Part shown: positions 15,257 to 23,380 of the stretch, in pieces
How the letters are laid out: the number at the start of each line of letters is the position of its first letter
Numbering within the stretch: position 1 is the first letter of the stretch
Origin: UBA57 sp013378375
Lineage (GTDB): Archaea > Thermoproteota > Nitrososphaeria > Nitrososphaerales > UBA57
Reading direction: 5' to 3'
Assembly: GCA_013378375.1 (NCBI GenBank)
Contig: JACAFT010000015.1
Span: forward strand, 1 to 23,563
DNA: 23,563 bases
The notes under the pieces: model-generated
Databases searched by the model: none
What the model saw: the letters and a program-made list of their open reading frames with translations, nothing else
What the model was told of the DNA's origin: nothing
Made by a program: the position numbers and the translations under genes

Positions 15257-17221
15257 ATGGCTGATAAGCGCATTCTTGGTATTATTCCTGCTCGAGGAGG
15301 GTCAAAAACCATTCCTAGAAAAAATATTAAAGCTATCTTGAATCGCCCTCTTATATCTTATACAATTGTTGAAGCATTAAAATCAAAAACTCTGTCAAAT
15401 CTTATTGTATCTTCAGAAGACGATGAAATTATTCGTATCTCTAAATCTTATGGTGCATCTGTTCCATTTATTCGTCCTAATTCATTGGCAAAAGATGATT
15501 CATTAGCTATTGACGTTCTTACTCATGCAGTACTGGAACTTGAGAAAAAAGAAAATATTACTTACGACGCAGTAGTAATGTTACAACCTACAACTCCCTT
15601 ACGTACTGCAGATGATATTGATTACTGTGTAACCAAATTGTTCGAATCTGATTATGATTCTGTTATTAGTGTTGTTGATGTTGGCGCTATACATCCTCAT
15701 CGAATGAAAAAAATTGTTAATGATGAATTAGTAGATTATGCAGATGAAACTGTAGAAAATATGCCCAGACAATCTCTTCCTCCTGTGTATATAAGAAATG
15801 GAGCAATTTATGCTACTAAACGAGATATTCTCATAAATTCAAAATCACTCAAAGGGACTAAGAGTCATGCGTATATTATGCCTTCTGAACGTTCACTAAA
15901 TATTGATGAAAATCTTGATCTTAAATTCACTGAACTACTAATGAAAGACTTTGATTGGTCTCATATTAAGGAAATTAATTCTATTTCTGTACCTTGGAAA
16001 TCTTGGTATGGTAATGAATCATTAAATCTGACTTTTCCTGAATCTTGGAATATTAATGTCTCTCAAATGAATGATGCATCCGCAATCTCTGATAAAGATA
16101 TCTCGTATTCGATTTCCAATCCGATTAATTCCGAAAAATTATCTATTCTTGCTAAACAAAAAAATTCTGTTTGTATTGCAGTCGATGATTTAACTAAACC
16201 TACTCAAGCCTTCAGGATTATTCCTTTTATTTTAGACGAACTTCACCAATCTGGTCTCTCTGATAAAAATATCTATTTCATTATCAGTACAGGAACTCAT
16301 AGATCTCTTACTCATGATGAATTATGTAAGAAACTAGGAGCGAAAATCGTTTCTAAATATAAAATATATTGTCATAGTGCTTATCAAAACAATAAATATC
16401 TAGGAAAAACATCTGCTGGGACTCCTGTATATATAGACAACTTATACCTTCAAGCCGATCTTAAAATTGGAATTGGAACTTTGATGCCACATCCATATGC
16501 TGGTTTTAGCGGTGGCGGAAAAATCGTAGTGCCTGGTCTTGCAGGCATTGAATCTATTGATGTAAATCATAAACCTGTCAATAAATCTCTTCAAGGTAAA
16601 ATTGGACAAGTTGAGAACAATAGCCGAAGAGCTGATATCGAAGAGGCAGCAAATATGGCTGGGTTGGATTTTCTTGTTAATACTGTTTCTAATTCTCTTG
16701 GCGATACTGCTTCTATATATTCAGGAAATCCTGTTGATGTATTCAACACTGCCTCAAAGAAAGCTATTGAAGTTTATTCCACAAATGTTCCGTACAACAT
16801 GGACGTTGGAATTTTCAATGCCTTTCCTCGCGACACATGGTTCTTACTTGCATTAAATTCACTCAATGTATGGGGTTCTAGAGATTCAGATAAAGAAATT
16901 GTCCGAAAGGGCGGCACACTTATCGTAATCACATCTGCATCTGAAGGAATTGGCGAACATGGATTAGTAGGCAAAGGAATGATTCACCATATTCGTAGAG
17001 ATAAACACGGAACATTTGGCGGTCCACTTCAAGATCGTAATCTTATATTTTATTGTCCTACAATTAATCAAAATTATATCTACGATCATTATTCAGAAGA
17101 CGTTAAAATTTTCAATAACTGGGATTTACTCATTCGTGAATTACAAAAACAACACGGTAATGATGCTGATGCAGTAGTATTTCCTAATAGTTCTTTACAA
17201 ATTGATTCAAATCTAGTTTAA
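15257..17221 (+). CDS. CMP-sugar cytidylyltransferase fused to LarA-type nickel-pincer racemase domain
   Basis: This 654-residue fusion begins with a NeuA-like cytidylyltransferase (about 1-230): IIPARGGSKTIPRKNI at 9-24 binds CTP, LQPTTPLR is at 109-116 and YIRNGAIYATKR at 178-189. It should activate a nonulosonic acid as CMP-sugar. From about residue 247 a complete lactate racemase (LarA, DUF2088) homologue follows: NPINSEKL at 288-295, Asp311, GTHRS with His348, PHPYAGFSGGGK with His412 and Lys422, and NH with His438. Lys422 matches the lysine that binds the nickel-pincer nucleotide. The LarA Arg75 position is Lys314, and the Gln295/Lys298 region (FPRDTWFLLALNS) lacks both residues. The substrate of this half is unknown. 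The frame is uninterrupted, and the end overlaps the convergent glycosyltransferase by 4 bases. Confidence 0.88.
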   Translation: MADKRILGIIPARGGSKTIPRKNIKAILNRPLISYTIVEALKSKTLSNLIVSSEDDEIIRISKSYGASVPFIRPNSLAKDDSLAIDVLTHAVLELEKKENITYDAVVMLQPTTPLRTADDIDYCVTKLFESDYDSVISVVDVGAIHPHRMKKIVNDELVDYADETVENMPRQSLPPVYIRNGAIYATKRDILINSKSLKGTKSHAYIMPSERSLNIDENLDLKFTELLMKDFDWSHIKEINSISVPWKSWYGNESLNLTFPESWNINVSQMNDASAISDKDISYSISNPINSEKLSILAKQKNSVCIAVDDLTKPTQAFRIIPFILDELHQSGLSDKNIYFIISTGTHRSLTHDELCKKLGAKIVSKYKIYCHSAYQNNKYLGKTSAGTPVYIDNLYLQADLKIGIGTLMPHPYAGFSGGGKIVVPGLAGIESIDVNHKPVNKSLQGKIGQVENNSRRADIEEAANMAGLDFLVNTVSNSLGDTASIYSGNPVDVFNTASKKAIEVYSTNVPYNMDVGIFNAFPRDTWFLLALNSLNVWGSRDSDKEIVRKGGTLIVITSASEGIGEHGLVGKGMIHHIRRDKHGTFGGPLQDRNLIFYCPTINQNYIYDHYSEDVKIFNNWDLLIRELQKQHGNDADAVVFPNSSLQIDSNLV

Positions 17222-18336
17222 CTAATTTGTATCTGTCCTAAATTTTCTTTGATCTTTCTCATAAATGCATCCCAACTAAATTCCTCTGCCGCTCTATTTC
17301 TTGCCGATATACCCATTTTCATTCTCTTTTGATTATTCTCTAACAGATCAAATATCTTATCCTCCCATTGATCTAAATCATCTTGTAACAAATATCCAGT
17401 TGTATCGTTGATTATGGTTTCTTTTGGCCCGCCTGTATTGAATGCAATTACAGGTTTTCCGCATGCCATTGCTTCAATTGGTGCAATTCCGAAGTGTTCT
17501 TCTTTGGGCGTATATAAAAATACACTACAATTCTTGTATGAATCCACTAATTCCGAATCTGTTACATTTGTATGAATCTCTATATTATCGATTAAATCTA
17601 ATTCTTTAATTCTCTCATTTAATTCATCTAAATGCCATTCAAATCCTGGTTGTTTTACTCCGATAATGATTAATTTTATCTTGTTGTCTTTTTTCTTCAT
17701 CTTTTTAATTAATTCTATTGAGAATATAAGATTCTTATTTGGAACAATTCTATTGACTGTCAGAATATAACTGTTATCTGTCTCATTCAGTGTGAATTTA
17801 TTTATATCAACTCCTGGAAAGATAATTGTACTATTTCTGTTAAACTTCTCATAAATCGCACTTTTTGTAAAAGCGGAATTACATAATATTGAATCTGTTT
17901 CTTTGAATCCTTTATTCTCTGCTTGATCTATTGGAAAATGTAATAGTCTTCTGATTAAATCATTTTTTTTAACTAATAATTGTTCTGGATGGTGACAATA
18001 TATCATAGACGGTTTATATTTATCTGCCAAATAATAATTCGAACTAAACACAAACAAATCTGGTTTAAATTTATCAATTCCCACTTTCATCATTTTCTTA
18101 CTTTCTCGATATGCAGTTATTGCTCTAAATCTTCCAAAATAATCTAGCTTTCCATTACTAACTATGACATTTTCTGTTCTAAACTCTTCAAACGCCTTTT
18201 CCTTATCGTAAATAGCAGTAAAATAAGCAACTTTGTGACCTAATTTTTTCAATGAATTCCCCATTCCTAGCACTAATCTTTGAGCTCCAGTCTGCATAGA
18301 TATATCATAATGAACTATTGCTATTTTCATAATCAT
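17218..18336 (-). CDS. GT4 family glycosyltransferase
   Basis: This 372-residue GT-B glycosyltransferase has an N-terminal acceptor domain starting IAIVHYDISMQTGAQR (5-20) and a donor domain with ILTVNRIVPNKN (191-202) and the retaining E-x7-E motif Glu280/Glu288 in EHFGIAPIEAMACGKP. The overall look is like ALG2/GT4 mannosyltransferases; donor and acceptor are not determined. The ATG at 18336 overlaps the stop of the upstream glycosyltransferase (ATGA), so the two are translationally coupled and probably add successive sugars. A second Met at residue 3 is a possible start. No membrane segment is evident. Confidence 0.88.
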   Translation of the reverse strand: MIMKIAIVHYDISMQTGAQRLVLGMGNSLKKLGHKVAYFTAIYDKEKAFEEFRTENVIVSNGKLDYFGRFRAITAYRESKKMMKVGIDKFKPDLFVFSSNYYLADKYKPSMIYCHHPEQLLVKKNDLIRRLLHFPIDQAENKGFKETDSILCNSAFTKSAIYEKFNRNSTIIFPGVDINKFTLNETDNSYILTVNRIVPNKNLIFSIELIKKMKKKDNKIKLIIIGVKQPGFEWHLDELNERIKELDLIDNIEIHTNVTDSELVDSYKNCSVFLYTPKEEHFGIAPIEAMACGKPVIAFNTGGPKETIINDTTGYLLQDDLDQWEDKIFDLLENNQKRMKMGISARNRAAEEFSWDAFMRKIKENLGQIQIS

Positions 18337-19232
18337 TCTCTTTGTTTTCTGTATATGCTTAATAATTTTTTAATTACTTTTTTTCTATCATGATTGTCAA
18401 TTATGAATTGTCTATTTTCTTTTGATTCCTTTTTTCTTTCAATTTCATCTAACAATTCAATTACTCTTTCCTTTACATTGTCTTTATGTCTGTAATCTAT
18501 AGTTACTAGTCCACAGGCCATGGCTTCTAAACATGTTTTACTATATGACGATACTCCTTTCGTAAATATTCTATCAATATAGATGTCATACTCTTTCAAA
18601 TTTTTATGTAATTCTAGATATGAAAATGGCCTTCTGTCATGTATGTCTACTTGAATACCATTCTTTTCCATAAGTTCGATTAAATATTTGGGTACTCTTT
18701 CATACCATGAATTAAATCCGATTGCTTTTAATTGCGTATTTTGTTTTATCTTTGGACAAAATCTAGTTGTATCTATTGGATTAGGTAAATACTCTGCGTC
18801 TTGTCTAATTGTTTTTGCTAATTTCAGCATTTCTGGTGTTGATACAATCACTGAATTTGCATATTTCAGATTTCCTTCAATAATTTTACTCCATCTTGTC
18901 AAGTCTTTACTATTTTTTTTAAACTCTTCATCATACAATCCAAATAAGTCTGTTCCATGACAATGTAATACATTGATTTCTTTTCTAATTAATCGTACAA
19001 AAAATGCATCTTGTAATGCATAATTCACGTGTATTATTCCTTTTGCTTTAATCGCATTTACAAAAGGATTTATGATTTTCCCATACACTGAGTATATTGC
19101 ATTTGTATTTACATTTGGACCTGCATAATTTCTTGGTAAATATTTAACATCCATATTTACCTCTCTAAGTCCATTTGCTAATTCATAACCTACCCAAGCT
19201 GCGTCGTTTAGAATTGTTACTTTATTATTCAC
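18333..19232 (-). CDS. Short GT4-like glycosyltransferase
   Basis: This 299-residue protein resembles GT-B glycosyltransferases: HCHGTDLFG at 90-98, LPNPIDTTRF at 149-158 and CLEAMACGLVTIDY at 234-247 in the donor-binding lobe. It is shorter than usual GT4 enzymes (350-400) because the C-terminal lobe is reduced and the E-x7-E motif is not complete: the second Glu (Glu236) is present, but the first position is not a clear Glu. The start is GTG at 19232, supported by a TATA box centred 26 bases upstream. It is coupled by a 4-base overlap to the downstream glycosyltransferase and shares its presumed role in glycan assembly. Confidence 0.75.
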   Translation of the reverse strand: MNNKVTILNDAAWVGYELANGLREVNMDVKYLPRNYAGPNVNTNAIYSVYGKIINPFVNAIKAKGIIHVNYALQDAFFVRLIRKEINVLHCHGTDLFGLYDEEFKKNSKDLTRWSKIIEGNLKYANSVIVSTPEMLKLAKTIRQDAEYLPNPIDTTRFCPKIKQNTQLKAIGFNSWYERVPKYLIELMEKNGIQVDIHDRRPFSYLELHKNLKEYDIYIDRIFTKGVSSYSKTCLEAMACGLVTIDYRHKDNVKERVIELLDEIERKKESKENRQFIIDNHDRKKVIKKLLSIYRKQRE

Positions 19233-19253
19233 TATAGATTATTTACAGATATT

Positions 19254-19261
19254 CTTTATAA
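19254..19261 (-). promoter_or_regulatory. TATA box of the glycosyltransferase pair
   Basis: The minus strand reads TTATAAAG here, about 26 bases upstream of the GTG start at 19232. This predicts a leaderless transcript and supports the GTG. Confidence 0.5.
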
Positions 19262-19284
19262 CATCTACCACTACTGTTATTTGT

Positions 19285-20259
19285 TTATTCTAATAATTTC
19301 TTAAACCATGAAATTGTTATGTCTAAACCTTTATCGATGGTATATTCGGGTTTCCATTTTAACAATTTTTCTGTTTTACTACTGTCAGCTTCTAATCTTT
19401 CTAGATCTGCCGCCCTTCCTGATTCATAAACTAGTTCAGACGAAGAACCTGATATGTCAATAATCTTCTTTGCAAGATCTAATACGCTTGTTTGAATACC
19501 TGTTCCTATATTGAATACCTCTCCTTGCGTCTTTTCCCTCTTATTCATTACTCTTACGTATGCTTCTACGGCGTCTTTTACATACATCAAATCTCTAGTT
19601 TGTTTTCCATTTCCATGAATCTTGATATTCTCATTTTTTAAAGCTCGAGTTACAAATTCTGGCACTACTGCTGCATATCCTCTGTATGAATTACTCTGAT
19701 TTTCACCATACGTATTGAAATTTCGAATTATTGAAACTGGATATTTGTACCATTCATGTAATACCATGCATTGTTTTTCTGCCGCCAACTTCGTCGCAGC
19801 ATAGAAACTTCTAGGATTACAAGGATGATCAGTATCCATTGGCGTATATACAGGATTGCCATATACTTCTGGTGAAGATGCATAAATTAAAAATGGTTTA
19901 CTTTTAGTTTTTAATAATTCTTGACAGAGACTAAATGTTCCCATTTCATTTGATTCAAAATATTCCATCGGTTTCTGCATTGATTCTGGAATTGATACCA
20001 ATGCTGCCAGATGAATTATTGTGTCAATTCCTACTTTGTCAATTTTTTCCGCTTTTAAGTCTCTGTAATCCATTTCCCAATTGACAAACCTCTCATTAAA
20101 TTTCTCCTTATCTTCAATTATTTCAAACGGATCTACTGGAAAATCTTCTAATCTGTGTAGATTGTCTATTCCATATATTTCTGCATCGGTTTCCTTTAAT
20201 AATAAATCAATTAAATGAGAGCCATAAAAACCTGAAGAACCAGTAACTAATATTTTCAT
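19285..20259 (-). CDS. NAD-dependent sugar epimerase/dehydratase (extended SDR)
   Basis: This 324-residue protein is an extended short-chain dehydrogenase acting on nucleotide sugars. It has the NAD motif TGSSGFYGSH (6-15), HLAALVSIP (83-91), YASSPEVYGNP (126-136) and the catalytic YAATK (Tyr153, Lys157). Motifs and size are those of UDP-glucose 4-epimerase-like enzymes; a C4 epimerase of UDP-Glc, UDP-GlcNAc or a uronate is most likely, and a 4,6-dehydratase is less likely. The start is ATG 20259 with a TATA box centred about 27 bases upstream. It sits between the glycosyltransferase pair and the deacetylase/methyltransferase pair on the same strand and probably supplies their sugar donor. 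Confidence 0.87.
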   Translation of the reverse strand: MKILVTGSSGFYGSHLIDLLLKETDAEIYGIDNLHRLEDFPVDPFEIIEDKEKFNERFVNWEMDYRDLKAEKIDKVGIDTIIHLAALVSIPESMQKPMEYFESNEMGTFSLCQELLKTKSKPFLIYASSPEVYGNPVYTPMDTDHPCNPRSFYAATKLAAEKQCMVLHEWYKYPVSIIRNFNTYGENQSNSYRGYAAVVPEFVTRALKNENIKIHGNGKQTRDLMYVKDAVEAYVRVMNKREKTQGEVFNIGTGIQTSVLDLAKKIIDISGSSSELVYESGRAADLERLEADSSKTEKLLKWKPEYTIDKGLDITISWFKKLLE

Positions 20260-20282
20260 TTTATTACTCTACTTCTTCATAC

Positions 20283-20290
20283 ATAATAAA
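20283..20290 (-). promoter_or_regulatory. TATA box of the epimerase gene
   Basis: The minus strand reads TTTATTAT, centred 27 bases upstream of the ATG at 20259. No Shine-Dalgarno sequence is visible, so the message is probably leaderless. Confidence 0.45.
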
Positions 20291-20301
20291 TTCTTTTCTA
20301 A

Positions 20302-21000
20302 TTAAATTATCAATCTATGACATTCATATGCTTCGGCATATTTTACACCTATTTCGGTACCTCTAAGCTTTGCTATATTTTCAATTACTCTTGGAGTTCT
20401 GGGGTGGTTCTTACTTCTTACTTGAGATGAATACAAAGATAATGCATTGATTTTCTTTTTCAATTCTTTTGATATATCAACATAAAAATTAGGATGAAAT
20501 CTTTTTCTAGTCCAATTTGTCTCAGGTTGTTCATACGATAATACTATTTTTGTAATGTCTTTCTCATTATTTTTAACAGGTCTACATGCTGTAAAACTTG
20601 CCTTGGCAACCGCAACATGATCTTGATTTGTCGAACCTATGAAAGGAATTGCTATTATGTCTGGCTTTACCGTTGATAACGAAACATCGCCCTTCTCAAT
20701 AGTGTTTATTAAATCCTTTTGTGGAACTTTGTCGAGTTTAAGATGATATTCGTCACCTGCCCATGCTAAATCAAATGAATCTACTTTCAGATATCTCATT
20801 ACTTTCTTCATTTCTAGTATTCTTTTCTCGGAGTTACTAGTTCCTCCATATTGTTTGATATTTCCCACTGTAAAACATAAAACATGAACTTTTCCGCCTC
20901 CTGCTTTAATCTTTGAAATTAAACCTCCACATCCAAGGACTTCATCATCAGGATGAGGGGCAATAACTAATAATTTTTTGTTCTTGTAATTTATTGTCAT
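20302..21000 (-). CDS. PIG-L family N-acetylglucosamine-type deacetylase
   Basis: This 232-residue protein has the PIG-L/LmbE zinc motif PHPDDE at residues 15-20 (His16, Asp18, Asp19) followed by GCGG. The second metal-site His is probably in the NQDHVAV segment. PIG-L enzymes remove the acetyl group from N-acetylhexosamine units of lipids, glycans or nucleotide sugars in the cytoplasm. The ATG at 21000 overlaps the stop of the upstream methyltransferase by 4 bases (ATGA), which points to joint action on the same glycan. The acceptor cannot be inferred from sequence alone. Confidence 0.87.
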   Translation of the reverse strand: MTINYKNKKLLVIAPHPDDEVLGCGGLISKIKAGGGKVHVLCFTVGNIKQYGGTSNSEKRILEMKKVMRYLKVDSFDLAWAGDEYHLKLDKVPQKDLINTIEKGDVSLSTVKPDIIAIPFIGSTNQDHVAVAKASFTACRPVKNNEKDITKIVLSYEQPETNWTRKRFHPNFYVDISKELKKKINALSLYSSQVRSKNHPRTPRVIENIAKLRGTEIGVKYAEAYECHRLII

Positions 21001-21749
21001 TTCCTAGCTGATATTCCCATTACCACTTTTTTTGTTATAAACTTATTTTCTCTTGCGAATATGTCTTCTATTGCTTTTTCAAATTTATTCTGTTCTTCTT
21101 TTTCAAACAATGTATATGATTTCCAGTATCTTAATAATTCATCTTTACTAGGAAATGTGACTGGGTTCTCAAAAATATCTGTTTTTACTTCTCCAAATAG
21201 TGTTTCAAAATACGGTAAGGCCTCTGTCTCCATAAAATTATTATGCATATTATATTCTTCAGGAAGCTTTTCAAAAGTTTCATGTATATCGGTTAATTCT
21301 TTATTATTTCTCTTGATTGGACCACAAACGAAACATCTACCTCCTTCTTTTAATTTATCATATATGTCTGTAATTGTTTTTTTATAATCTTTTGAATAAT
21401 ATAAACCAAAACAACATAAAATTAAATCAAATTTAGCATTTTCAAATTCATTACCTATGTTTTCCATACTTCCATTTTTTAAAAATACATTATTTCTTTC
21501 TACATTAGATTCAATTTCATTTAGAAGATCTTTTGATATGTCTAATCCTATGATTGATCCCTTTTCATTAATCGTTTCACTTATTGGAATCAGTTGTTTT
21601 CCATTTCCACATGCTATATCTAATACTTGGTCATCTTCTTTAATTTCTAATTTCGGAATTATCCAGTCATTTATTTCAAATTTTGCATAATTTGCATGTG
21701 CAGATAGTCTGTTATTTAATGCATTACTAGAATTTTGCGCTCTTACCAA
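20997..21749 (-). CDS. Class I SAM-dependent methyltransferase
   Basis: This 250-residue protein has SAM-binding motif I VLDIACGNGKQL (42-53), an acidic end of the next strand (GLDIS near 69-73), and motif IV LILCCFGLYYS. It is probably a small-molecule or sugar methyltransferase, judging by its coupling to the PIG-L deacetylase and its position in the glycan block. The start appears to be TTG 21749, since no Met lies upstream of motif I; a TATA-like TTTATGAG at 21774-21781 lies about 29 bases upstream. A role in quinone or other cofactor methylation cannot be ruled out. Confidence 0.8.
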   Translation of the reverse strand: MVRAQNSSNALNNRLSAHANYAKFEINDWIIPKLEIKEDDQVLDIACGNGKQLIPISETINEKGSIIGLDISKDLLNEIESNVERNNVFLKNGSMENIGNEFENAKFDLILCCFGLYYSKDYKKTITDIYDKLKEGGRCFVCGPIKRNNKELTDIHETFEKLPEEYNMHNNFMETEALPYFETLFGEVKTDIFENPVTFPSKDELLRYWKSYTLFEKEEQNKFEKAIEDIFARENKFITKKVVMGISARK

Positions 21750-21789
21750 GTTTAATCACTTTGCTTATAATTTCTCATAAATTAAACCA

Positions 21790-23373
21790 TTACTCTATTA
21801 CTGACTTAATTTTTTTAATTATTTTAGATTTATCGGCATCTATTATGTATTTTCCCAGTCGGGGGCCTTTATTACTGCCTAGAAGTATTTGGTATATTAG
21901 TTGAAACAACATCCTTGGTTTCATGTCATTTGATTTTGCTATCTCAAATATCTCATTTTGAATAACATCAGGATCTGAGTTTTTCTCCAATAACTTAACA
22001 ATTTCTAATAATGGTTTCTTATGTTCGTCTAACACATCCACATTTCCCATCGTATCAGCTTTAAAGTCTCTAGCCCAGTTTATTCCTAATTTAATTCTAT
22101 GTAATATGTTATCATCAATTTCCTTCACATATTGATATTCGACCAGTTTCTTTGATATATATTCAATAGAATTATCTTCAGGTGCTATCTCAGCTAATTC
22201 TACTAATAGTCTATATGGGAGATGAATTGATTCTTTTTTTGGCGGGTTTAAATGATTGACATATTCATATAATCCCTTCATTCTAATAGTTTTGTCTTTA
22301 TTTTCGGACATAATTTTATTGAAATAAATATCCTCTACTACATCTACTTCGTCCATATAAGTCGGAATATCTTCAACAGATAATGTTCTAGCTCCTGTTA
22401 TTCTCTTAAACATAAGTAATAACAATGACGCAGGCGTTCCATATTCAAGCCATTTCTGTGGCGTCAAAACATTTCCAATCGATTTAGAAATCTTCTTACC
22501 TGATTTGTCTAAAAACATTTCATATCTTACATGAAATGGATGAGCATGATCTAGAACATTTCCAGATATCCAATCATTTATTTTGACAGAATCCTCTATA
22601 TCTTTTCCATATGCCTCGAATCTTATATCCAATGCAGACCATCTAGCAGCAAACTCAACTTTCCAGCCTAATTTTCCCTTCCCATCTGATAAACTTGTTT
22701 TCCCTTCATGTTTACATCCTTTGATTAAATTTCCTCCTATTTCGACATCTTTACAGATATAATAAATGATGTCTTTCTCTTGGTCAAATTCTGTCGGCAC
22801 AGTTACGTATATCTTTTTACAGCTATCACATACTGGGTAATACGGCAATAATTTCTCGAACTTTGTTTGTCCAGTTATTTCTGCAATCTTTTTACCTATT
22901 ATTTCTGAATTTTTTAATATCGTACTTGTTTGTTCGCTTAATGTACCTTCTTGGTAAATTTTTGTTGCACTTTTAAATGTATATTCTATGTTGAGTTTAT
23001 CTAAACCATCTAGTAATAATGAACTCATATGTTCCCCATATGAGGAATGACATCCAAACGGATCTTCTATCGATGATACAGGTTTACCTAATTCATCTCT
23101 TAATGTTTCTGGAAATCCTTCTGGAATCTTTCTTAATCCATCCATGTCATCTGAATATGCTATTAGTTCTGAATCATGTCCTCTGTCTTCTAATGCCATT
23201 TTTACTCCGTATGCTCTCACTGCATCGCCTAAACTTCCAATATGAGGAATTCCTGATGCGCCAAGCCCACTTTCTACATTGATTTTATTTATATTCCTTG
23301 ATAGTTTTAATTCTCTTTCAATTATATCATTTGTTAATTTATCAATCCAAGTTCCTTTGCCAATAGTCTTCAT
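21790..23373 (-). CDS. lysS: Class I lysyl-tRNA synthetase
   Basis: This 527-residue enzyme charges tRNA-Lys and is the archaeal class I type, unrelated in fold to the usual class II enzyme. The HIGH-type motif PHIGS is at 43-47 and the KMSKS-type motif KISKS at 294-298. An insertion with VCDSC (Cys182, Cys185), Cys207 and Cys220/His222 probably binds zinc. The C-terminal helical domain should recognise the anticodon. I chose ATG 23373 (MKTIGKGTW) over an in-frame TTG at 23454, because the extra 27 residues are Lys/Gln-rich, do not look like the family and overlap the tail of another gene. The upstream small membrane protein ends 7 bases before this ATG. Confidence 0.93.
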   Translation of the reverse strand: MKTIGKGTWIDKLTNDIIERELKLSRNINKINVESGLGASGIPHIGSLGDAVRAYGVKMALEDRGHDSELIAYSDDMDGLRKIPEGFPETLRDELGKPVSSIEDPFGCHSSYGEHMSSLLLDGLDKLNIEYTFKSATKIYQEGTLSEQTSTILKNSEIIGKKIAEITGQTKFEKLLPYYPVCDSCKKIYVTVPTEFDQEKDIIYYICKDVEIGGNLIKGCKHEGKTSLSDGKGKLGWKVEFAARWSALDIRFEAYGKDIEDSVKINDWISGNVLDHAHPFHVRYEMFLDKSGKKISKSIGNVLTPQKWLEYGTPASLLLLMFKRITGARTLSVEDIPTYMDEVDVVEDIYFNKIMSENKDKTIRMKGLYEYVNHLNPPKKESIHLPYRLLVELAEIAPEDNSIEYISKKLVEYQYVKEIDDNILHRIKLGINWARDFKADTMGNVDVLDEHKKPLLEIVKLLEKNSDPDVIQNEIFEIAKSNDMKPRMLFQLIYQILLGSNKGPRLGKYIIDADKSKIIKKIKSVIE

Positions 23374-23380
23374 CTGTTGT

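Noticed and set aside
16602..16856. 84-codon frame inside the LarA half, as a sign of a frameshift or nested gene
   Set aside because: The main frame is continuous through all LarA motifs; this frame has no recognisable protein features.
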